Shown here: positions 58,515 through 64,000 of the stretch, one piece after another
Position numbering within the stretch: the stretch's first letter is position 1
Layout: each line of letters begins with the position of its first letter
Assembly (NCBI RefSeq): GCF_000296815.2
Contig: NZ_CAIT01000009.1
Location: 248,001-312,000 of the forward strand
DNA: 64,000 nt
From: Fibrisoma limi BUZ 3
Lineage (GTDB): Bacteria > Bacteroidota > Bacteroidia > Cytophagales > Spirosomataceae
Reading direction: 5' to 3'
Notes under the pieces: generated by a model
Database searches by the model: none
What the model was told of the DNA's origin: nothing
What the model saw: the letters and a program-made list of their open reading frames with translations, nothing else
Program-made: the position numbers and the translations under genes

Positions 58515-59723
58515 ATGCCCGTAGACATACACCCTACACTGAACGAAACACCCGTTCATCATCTTTTCAACGACTCGGTTTCATCAGCATTACGTATATC
58601 AGTCATTGTTCCGGTGCGCGACGAAACGGCTCACCTGGAGCAAACGCTGGATGCCCTCCGGAATCAGATCAACGCGAACGCCGGGCCAATTAGCCCGGAT
58701 TTGTACGAGGTTCTGCTGCTGGCAAACAACTGCACAGACGACTCTTACGAGCTGGCTAAGCATTACCAGACTTGTTATCCCGACTTTCCGCTACACCTTG
58801 CGCAGATTCAGCTTCCCGCACACCAGGCCAACATCGGTACCGTCCGGCGGCTGCTGATGGACGAAGCGTGTCGGCGACTGCTGAGCGTCGGTAATGAAAA
58901 CGGCATCATTGCCTCCACTGACGGCGATACTACGGTAGATGCTCAGTGGTTATGGCATATTATGGCGGAGATCGATAAAGGCTGCGACGCGGTAGCCGGG
59001 CGCATCATTGCCCAGCCCGACAGCAGCCCGGCGCGATTATTTCATGTGCGCGATGTGACGTATCGCCAACTGATTACCAAGGTTGAATCGCTGCTCGACC
59101 CGCACGTACACGACCCCTGGCCGCGCCATTTTCAGCATTTTGGAGCCAGCTTTGCCGTAACCTGCCGGGCGTACCTACAGGCTGGACGGCTACCGGAAGT
59201 GCCTTATCTGGAAGACGAAGCGCTTTACAAAGCGCTGCTGCGTATCGATGCCAAAATTCGAAAAAGTCCCCACGTAAAAGTTCGTACGTCGGCCCGGCTC
59301 CAGGGACGTGTAGCGATTGGTTTCTCAGAGCAGCTACGTAGCTGGGCAAAGATGCACTACGATCAGCAGGTGCAGTTAGCCGAACCACCCGGTGCTTTAT
59401 TAATCCGGTTCAGTAACCGGCATCGGCTTCGCCTGCTGTGGCAACACCGCCATGCAACCGTTTCGACGGACGAATTAGCCATCATTGCTCGGGAACTGTG
59501 CATCTCCGAACGCTGGTTACAATGTCACCTAACGGCTTACCCCTATTTTGGGCAGCTTTGGGAGCAGGTAGAAGTCAGCATGAGCCATAACGACTGGCTC
59601 CGGGCATGGCCACCTATTCCCATTACGGAAGCCATTCAGCAGCTACGCGATTATTTCTGTTCATTAACTGCCACTACCGCTTCTCCAACAGGTCGAGTCG
59701 GTACTGTTCGTTCCGTTGGCTAA
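58515..59723 (+). CDS. Soluble family 2 glycosyltransferase
   Basis: 402 aa, GT-A fold. Starts at the ATG at 58515. SVIVPVRDETAHLEQTLDAL (about residue 30) is the nucleotide-sugar domain; the metal-binding ASTDGDTTVD (about 135) and the acceptor-side LEDEALYKALL (about 235) follow. There are no transmembrane helices, unlike NodC or cellulose synthases. The last 50 bp overlap the convergent methyltransferase gene. I interpret it as one of four genes acting on one product together with the methyltransferase, the deacetylase and the acyl-CoA-dehydrogenase-like protein. Confidence 0.9.
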   Translation: MPVDIHPTLNETPVHHLFNDSVSSALRISVIVPVRDETAHLEQTLDALRNQINANAGPISPDLYEVLLLANNCTDDSYELAKHYQTCYPDFPLHLAQIQLPAHQANIGTVRRLLMDEACRRLLSVGNENGIIASTDGDTTVDAQWLWHIMAEIDKGCDAVAGRIIAQPDSSPARLFHVRDVTYRQLITKVESLLDPHVHDPWPRHFQHFGASFAVTCRAYLQAGRLPEVPYLEDEALYKALLRIDAKIRKSPHVKVRTSARLQGRVAIGFSEQLRSWAKMHYDQQVQLAEPPGALLIRFSNRHRLRLLWQHRHATVSTDELAIIARELCISERWLQCHLTAYPYFGQLWEQVEVSMSHNDWLRAWPPIPITEAIQQLRDYFCSLTATTASPTGRVGTVRSVG

Positions 59724-60258
59724 GCAGGGATTGCAGGGGTTGCCCAGGGGCAGTCAGTTCCAGGAAAGCCTCGTGTACCTGATCGCCCGTCAGGGGATAG
59801 TCCGGTACGAACGGCGTCCAGTGCACCAGGAGCAGGTGGCCACCGGGCCGCAGGTGGTCAAGCATACAGTGTTGCGCCTGCCGCAGGTCGTCCAGGGAGA
59901 GGTAATAACCAACTTCGGACAACAAAATCAGATCGAACTGATCATCGGGGAACTGACCAGGTATGCTCATCTGCCGGACGGTAACCTGCGGGAAGGCCGC
60001 CAGTCGCTCACGGGCTTGCTTTAGCGGCAACTCGCTGGCATCGACGGACAGTAACCGATCACATCGTTGCGCCAGCATTGCGCTCAAGACACCAATCGAA
60101 CAGCCAATTTCGAAGGCGTTGGCATATCGTTCGTTGGGAAGAGCGGCCAATGTAGCCTGGTACTTACTGCGTTCGTATTCGCTGGTGGCAAACTGCCAGG
60201 GGTCGTCGCTGGCGCGGTAGATATGGTCGAAATAAGCCTGCGATAAGCTACTGCTCAT
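59674..60258 (-). CDS. NodS-like SAM-dependent methyltransferase
   Basis: 194 aa, class I methyltransferase of the NodS family, whose founding member N-methylates the amino sugar of rhizobial Nod factors. The N terminus (AYFDHIYRASDDPWQFATSE) is the typical NodS opening; the SAM motif is AFEIGCSIGVLSAMLA (about 48), with motif II/III around FDLILLSEVGYYLS. The start overlaps the deacetylase stop by 4 bp (ATGA). The 3-prime end overlaps the GT2 gene on the other strand by 50 bp. Confidence 0.92.
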   Translation of the reverse strand: MSSSLSQAYFDHIYRASDDPWQFATSEYERSKYQATLAALPNERYANAFEIGCSIGVLSAMLAQRCDRLLSVDASELPLKQARERLAAFPQVTVRQMSIPGQFPDDQFDLILLSEVGYYLSLDDLRQAQHCMLDHLRPGGHLLLVHWTPFVPDYPLTGDQVHEAFLELTAPGQPLQSLLSQRNEQYRLDLLEKR

Positions 60259-61004
60259 GATTGAAAAAACACTTCGGTCGGAATTTGAAAAAAGCGCAGC
60301 AAGTCAGGGGACAAGTAAAAACCGGTAGGGTCATCGTCGATTAACCGCGTTACCTGAGAACAATGCGCGGCAATGGCCTGCTGCTTCAACGCCATGACCG
60401 AATCAATAGCTACGCTTTGCATACGTACCTCGCCAAGATGAGGTCGGTCTTCGTTGGTGCCTAATTCCCACAACCAGATAGGATACTCAACCACAGTCGG
60501 CGGGTCAGTTAGCTGCGCTACGGCAGCCTGGGTGAGATGCCACGAGGCCCGATGGTCGGGGTGCGGATCGCGTCGCCAGGGTACCAATACCGTTTCCGGC
60601 GCTATGTTTTCCAGCCGATCGGCTACGTCTCTGCTTGCTGTCGTAAACGTCGGGCTATCCGGCGTTGGCACCTGCGTATCCTTGAGCCGCATGAACTGAA
60701 CAGCCTCCGCTTCAACACCCAGAATACGCAAGGCTTCAAGCGCTTCAGTTTCGCGGAGTTGCCGCAGTCTGTCGGCTGGGTACTGCTTTGACTGCGGATG
60801 CGACATACTCCCGTCGCTGACGAAGATGACATGAACCGGATAGCCGGCCTGCCGCAGCCGGGCAATCGTCCCCCCGCACCCCAGCGATTCATCATCGGGA
60901 TGCGGAGCAATCACGACCGTCGCGCCGAACTGGTGTAGTAACCTATCACCGGCCGGTTCAACGTACTTGTCGATAAACTGAGTTTGATCAATGCCAGAGA
61001 TCAT
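60255..61004 (-). CDS. PIG-L / LmbE family N-deacetylase
   Basis: 249 aa from the ATG at 61004. The zinc-binding motif is VVIAPHPDDESLGCGG (His 35, Asp 37, Asp 38), with the second histidine motif in RRDPHPDHRASW (about 158). The family removes the acetyl group of N-acetylglucosamine units, for example in mycothiol, bacillithiol and GPI precursors. Longer in-frame starts exist up to 61058, but the ATG at 61004 is preferred; it overlaps the upstream gene's stop by 17 bp. It is the middle gene of the minus-strand trio. Confidence 0.92.
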   Translation of the reverse strand: MISGIDQTQFIDKYVEPAGDRLLHQFGATVVIAPHPDDESLGCGGTIARLRQAGYPVHVIFVSDGSMSHPQSKQYPADRLRQLRETEALEALRILGVEAEAVQFMRLKDTQVPTPDSPTFTTASRDVADRLENIAPETVLVPWRRDPHPDHRASWHLTQAAVAQLTDPPTVVEYPIWLWELGTNEDRPHLGEVRMQSVAIDSVMALKQQAIAAHCSQVTRLIDDDPTGFYLSPDLLRFFQIPTEVFFQS

Positions 61005-62151
61005 GAATCCGGGAAAGGTTTTGCAGTACATAATGACCCGTTTGGGTAAGAGCCGCATCCGGCGCGGGCTGGCGCAGGTACATGCTCAGATCCCGGTGAA
61101 TACGCTCGAACGGTAGCGGACGCAGCAGCCCCCTGGCCCCCACCGACCGTTCGGCCAGTTCCAGCGTTCGCAGGCAGATTTGTTCGATAGCCGTACGGGT
61201 CATATTGGCATACGCCACAATCTTATCGGCCTCTGCGTGCTGGGCCAGCCAGGCGTCGGTCTTATCGCCGGCGGAAGTGAGCCACTGGCTGCCAGATTCG
61301 ACCAGGCAGGCCATTTCCGCCACCCGGGCCTGCTGAAATGGGTCGCTTATACGATTCAGGTTATTTAAATACGTCCGGGTTTCGTTTACTAACGCTTCGG
61401 CCGCTCCAAGCTGAACAGCGGCAAAACGAATAGCCCCCCCACTGAAGTACGGCTGCCGCAGATAATCGCCGGGCGCACCCAGCAGATCGTGTTCATTTAC
61501 TTCAATACCCGTGAAGTCCAGTTTAAAACTGGCCGATGAACGCATACCCAGCGGTTGCCAGAAACGGTCGTCCTGAGGGATAGCTTTCACGCTCTCCGTC
61601 GGGACGATGCACATTTGCCAGCCGGTCCGGTCGGCACCTATCAGTTCGCCCGTAATCAATGGCCGCTGAATCCAGCCCGCGCCGGAGCAAAACGTTTTAG
61701 CGCCCTTTAGCACGTACCGACCCGCCCCGACGGCATGGATACGAACACCGTCGTCAGCCTGCGTATTCCAGACACTGAACAACCGCTGATGATCGATCAC
61801 ATCGGCGTAGTAGCGTTTCTGCTGTTCCGTTGTGCCAAACAAATGAATGAGCAGCAACGCGTTGAGGTGGCCTTCATAGAGCCGTCCGACCGATAGGTTA
61901 CCGCTTCCGATGCGTTTGAGTAGCTGCAATAATTCGCCCGTTTGCGGCTGGTTAAAATCAAGCTCCTGGTCAGGCAGGGTTATACCCAATAAACCGGCAT
62001 CGGCCAGCCATTGAAATTCGTTTTCTGGAAACGCGCCTTCTACATCACTCTGCGGAGCATAGTCAGCCAGCCGTTGCACCAGTTGATTTATAAGTTGAGG
62101 GTTAATTCGTTCTGTCAGGCGTGTAGCGGGTGTCGTTGATGAATCCATCAT
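60988..62151 (-). CDS. Acyl-CoA-dehydrogenase-like flavoprotein
   Basis: 387 aa. Helical N-terminal domain, beta middle domain (FSVWNTQADDGVRI, YVLKGAKTFCSGAG) and helical C-terminal domain (RFAAVQLGAAEALVNET, SVGARGLLRPLPFERIHRDL). The C-terminal HRDLSMYLRQPAPDAALT region, and the lack of a recognisable catalytic Glu, are closer to flavin monooxygenases of the DszC type and other non-CoA ACAD homologues than to beta-oxidation enzymes. It leads a minus-strand operon with the PIG-L and NodS-like genes, which argues for a biosynthetic oxidation step. Confidence 0.88.
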   Translation of the reverse strand: MMDSSTTPATRLTERINPQLINQLVQRLADYAPQSDVEGAFPENEFQWLADAGLLGITLPDQELDFNQPQTGELLQLLKRIGSGNLSVGRLYEGHLNALLLIHLFGTTEQQKRYYADVIDHQRLFSVWNTQADDGVRIHAVGAGRYVLKGAKTFCSGAGWIQRPLITGELIGADRTGWQMCIVPTESVKAIPQDDRFWQPLGMRSSASFKLDFTGIEVNEHDLLGAPGDYLRQPYFSGGAIRFAAVQLGAAEALVNETRTYLNNLNRISDPFQQARVAEMACLVESGSQWLTSAGDKTDAWLAQHAEADKIVAYANMTRTAIEQICLRTLELAERSVGARGLLRPLPFERIHRDLSMYLRQPAPDAALTQTGHYVLQNLSRIHDLWH

Positions 62152-62274
62152 ACGATTGCAATGCTATGTATAAGCAAAATGTTTACCGCCCCGTCAACAT
62201 AACGCCAATTTCCATCGTATAGCCAGCTTTGGACAGAGTGCCCCGGCAGCTTCATCGGATACAACGAAGCTGCG

Positions 62275-62282
62275 TATCTTTA
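62275..62282 (+). promoter_or_regulatory. Candidate -7 box of the tryptophan dioxygenase gene
   Basis: TATCTTTA is one base from TAnnTTTG and lies 19 bp before the start codon. The -33 position holds TTC rather than TTG. Confidence 0.35.
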
Positions 62283-62301
62283 CTACGTTATTCAACAGAC
62301 T

Positions 62302-63252
62302 ATGCACGAATCCCTCGCCAACAAACTACACCAGTTAGAGCAGAAATTTGCCGCCATGGGGCAGGATATGAACGCCTACCTCGAAGGCCTGCTCCAGGCC
62401 GATTACCTGACGTACTGGGATTACGTTCATCTTGATACGCTGCTGTCGCTGCAAAACCCCAAAACCGCCTACCCCGACGAGCTGATCTTTGTCACGTATC
62501 ATCAAATTACGGAGCTATACTTCAAACTGATTCTGCACGAAATTGCCCAGATTGCTGACGCGCAACCCCTAACGACCAGCTTCTTTACGGCCCGGATGCA
62601 GCGTATTAACCGGTACTTTGCCCTGCTCGAAGAGTCGTTCGGAATTATGATTTCGGGAATGGAGCGGGAGCAGTTTTTGAAGTTTCGCATGGCGTTGCTG
62701 CCCTCGAGCGGGTTTCAGTCGGTGCAGTTTCGTGAGATTGAAATCGTTTCGACCGACTTTACCAACCTGCTGGCCGAGCCACCAACAAGCGCTACGTCCA
62801 TCGCCGGGCAGTATGACGCCATCTACTGGAAACGGGGCGCTACCGAGCTGGCAACCCAGCAGAAAACACTGACGCTCCGCCAGTTCGACCAACAGTACAG
62901 CACGCGACTCATCCGGCTGGCCGAAAGTTATCAGGCCAAAAACCTGTATCAGCGCTACCAGGCATTAGAAACAGCCGGACAGATCACTGACGATCTTCGT
63001 ATGGCCCTGCGGGAGTACGACCACCGCGTCAATGTCCGATGGAAGCTGGCTCACCTGCGTTCGGCCGTGCAGTATCTTCATAAAGAACCGGAAGATATTC
63101 GGGCAACCGGGGGCACGAACTGGCAAACCTACCTCCCGCCCGTTCAGCAGCAACGGGTATTTTTTCCATCGCTCTGGTCACAGGACGAACGGCAAGCGTG
63201 GGGGCAATCGATCCGGCAGCCCGACCAGCCTATCAATAACTTAACCCCATAA
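62302..63252 (+). CDS. kynA: Tryptophan 2,3-dioxygenase
   Basis: 316 aa, heme enzyme that opens the indole ring of L-tryptophan to N-formylkynurenine, the first step of the kynurenine pathway. Diagnostic segments are TYWDYVHLDTLLSLQNPKT (about 33) and IFVTYHQITELYFKLILHE (about 62; includes the substrate-binding Phe/His region), FRMALLPSSGFQSVQFREIE (about 133), and a C-terminal AVQYLHKEPEDIRATGGTNW region with the GTNW motif. No other kynurenine gene is adjacent; a role in NAD synthesis is a common use in Bacteroidota. Confidence 0.95.
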   Translation: MHESLANKLHQLEQKFAAMGQDMNAYLEGLLQADYLTYWDYVHLDTLLSLQNPKTAYPDELIFVTYHQITELYFKLILHEIAQIADAQPLTTSFFTARMQRINRYFALLEESFGIMISGMEREQFLKFRMALLPSSGFQSVQFREIEIVSTDFTNLLAEPPTSATSIAGQYDAIYWKRGATELATQQKTLTLRQFDQQYSTRLIRLAESYQAKNLYQRYQALETAGQITDDLRMALREYDHRVNVRWKLAHLRSAVQYLHKEPEDIRATGGTNWQTYLPPVQQQRVFFPSLWSQDERQAWGQSIRQPDQPINNLTP

Positions 63253-63328
63253 TTTAAACTATATCAAGTTTCTATTATAACATACCGATACACACGTCGG
63301 ACATATCGATATACCCTTTTCATTTGCA

Positions 63329-63343
63329 TTAGAATTAGTCTAA
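63329..63343 (+). promoter_or_regulatory. Candidate iron-regulator operator before the TonB receptor
   Basis: TTAGAATTAGTCTAA has TTAGA/TCTAA half-sites with a 5-bp spacer. It lies 6 bp before the receptor's start codon and 2 bp after a -7-like TTCATTTG (63319-63326), where a repressor would block initiation. The half-sites resemble sites of Fur/DtxR-type iron repressors, but the identity of the repressor is inferred. Confidence 0.4.
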
Positions 63344-63349
63344 ATAAGT

Positions 63350-64000
63350 ATGAGCTATAGATCCTTACTCACTATACTGATCGCGTTATCCTTTTGGGTA
63401 ACCGTAATACCTTCTCTGCTTGCGCAGACGTCTACAACGGGCATCATCATTGGGAAAGTCAATGACCACAATGGCCAGCCGCTGCCCCAGGTCAACGTAC
63501 GGTTGTCCGGGACGCAGTTCGGAACGCTTACCAATGAACAGGGCACGTACCAGCTCAATAACGTACCGGCCGGAACCTACACTTTAATAATCAGCCGGAT
63601 GGGCCATGGTCGGTCCCAGCAATCGATTACGGTCCGGGCCAATGAAACGACGGAGGCTGCGAACCTGATGCTCAACGAGTCTGCTCAGAACCTCGACGAG
63701 GTAACCGTAGAGGGTAAAAACCCCTACAAAGCTGACCTACCGTCCTACAGCCTGCGTGTCAAAACGCCGTTGATTGAACTGCCGCAGAACGTGCAGGTAG
63801 TTAACCGCCAACTTCTGGCCGACCAGCAGATTTTCGATATGCTCGAAGGAGTTTCGCGCAATATCAGTGGCGTTACCAAACAGGAACACTGGGACAACTA
63901 CGCCCGGTTGAACATGCGCGGCTCGCGGATTGCCCCCTTCCGCAACGGCATGAACGTACAGTCAACCTGGGGGCCGCTGGCCGAAGATATGTCGATGGTG
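63350..64000 (+). CDS. TonB-dependent siderophore-type receptor (N-terminal part, cut by window end)
   Basis: At least 217 aa; the frame runs off the right edge without a stop. A signal peptide ends near SLLAQ (about 26). Residues about 30-115 are a carboxypeptidase-regulatory-like domain (GKVNDHNGQPLPQVNVRLSG). The plug domain follows (LRVKTPLIELPQNVQVVNRQ, LLADQQIFDMLEGVSRNISG, ARLNMRGSRI), the pattern of FhuA/FpvA-type siderophore receptors, unlike the SusC protein at the other end of the window. The inverted repeat just upstream fits iron control. Confidence 0.9.
   Translation, partial: MSYRSLLTILIALSFWVTVIPSLLAQTSTTGIIIGKVNDHNGQPLPQVNVRLSGTQFGTLTNEQGTYQLNNVPAGTYTLIISRMGHGRSQQSITVRANETTEAANLMLNESAQNLDEVTVEGKNPYKADLPSYSLRVKTPLIELPQNVQVVNRQLLADQQIFDMLEGVSRNISGVTKQEHWDNYARLNMRGSRIAPFRNGMNVQSTWGPLAEDMSMV

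Noticed and set aside
1-64000. CRISPR arrays, tRNA or rRNA genes, prophage or plasmid-transfer genes
   Set aside because: I found no regularly spaced direct repeats with spacers, no tRNA-like cloverleaf ending in CCA context, and no phage, integrase or conjugation protein apart from the single IS.

Overview
The window is chromosomal DNA from a Bacteroidota bacterium, most likely a Cytophagales member of the Spirosoma/Fibrella/Rudanella type. The reasons are a SusC/SusD pair, a type IX secretion (T9SS) sorting domain on a secreted GH5 enzyme, LytS/LytTR signalling, DUF2911, DUF4199 and DUF2846 proteins, a MenA menaquinone enzyme, a single-protein IleS of 1161 aa, a GC-rich coding style, and recurrent Bacteroidota promoter boxes (TTTG, about 20 bp, TAnnTTTG) with few Shine-Dalgarno sequences. 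I see no rRNA, tRNA, CRISPR array, prophage or plasmid gene. Two genes are cut or near the edges: a TonB receptor runs off the right end.

Layout. 0.2-5.4 kb: a SusC-SusD-lipoprotein nutrient-uptake operon preceded by a perfect 60-bp palindrome. 5.8-7.3 kb: a FabH-like ketoacyl synthase and a MaoC-like hydratase. 7.3-11.6 kb: TauE/SafE permease, secreted subtilase, homoserine kinase (thrB) with its own promoter, and a small membrane protein. 11.67-12.86 kb: an intact IS3-family (IS407-type) insertion sequence with a 4-bp target duplication. 13.2-17.2 kb: eboD-eboE-eboF, a partial ebo cluster with eboE bracketed by two repeat hairpins. 17.2-23.4 kb: small secreted proteins, a DUF2911 protein and ileS, which carries an 8-bp tandem repeat inside its coding sequence. 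23.6-29.7 kb: a GH5 enzyme with T9SS tail between two near-identical terminator hairpins, a four-gene operon of an outer-membrane-like protein, a DUF2846 protein, a LytS-type kinase and a LytTR regulator, and a purple acid phosphatase. 29.8-40.6 kb: mostly minus-strand housekeeping genes (lepB, menA, glutathione peroxidase, argS, penicillin acylase family) and a repeat protein. 40.9-46.7 kb: two glycosyltransferases, a CHAP hydrolase and a YncE/phosphoesterase fusion. 46.8-49.7 kb: a GbsR/MarR regulator and the three-gene membrane/DCC/TIGR01777 operon it probably controls, both preceded by the same 18-bp inverted-repeat operator. 49.7-54.1 kb: hydrolase, acidic small proteins, DoxX, a lipoprotein and sufB. 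54.3-58.3 kb: aldo/keto reductase, sterol-desaturase-type hydroxylase, DUF4199, a membrane-tethered LuxR regulator and an SDR. 58.5-62.2 kb: a compact GT2 / NodS-like methyltransferase / PIG-L deacetylase / acyl-CoA-dehydrogenase-like gene set. 62.3-64 kb: tryptophan 2,3-dioxygenase and a probable iron-regulated TonB receptor.

The most interesting material is (1) the duplicated GbsR operator and its regulon, (2) the GT2-NodS-PIG-L-ACAD set, which looks like a small glycolipid or amino-sugar modification pathway, (3) the eboDEF remnant with its repeats, and (4) three families of short-period repeats that form long hairpins, one of which also lies inside ileS. All calls come from reading the sequence and recalling families; no database search was run.
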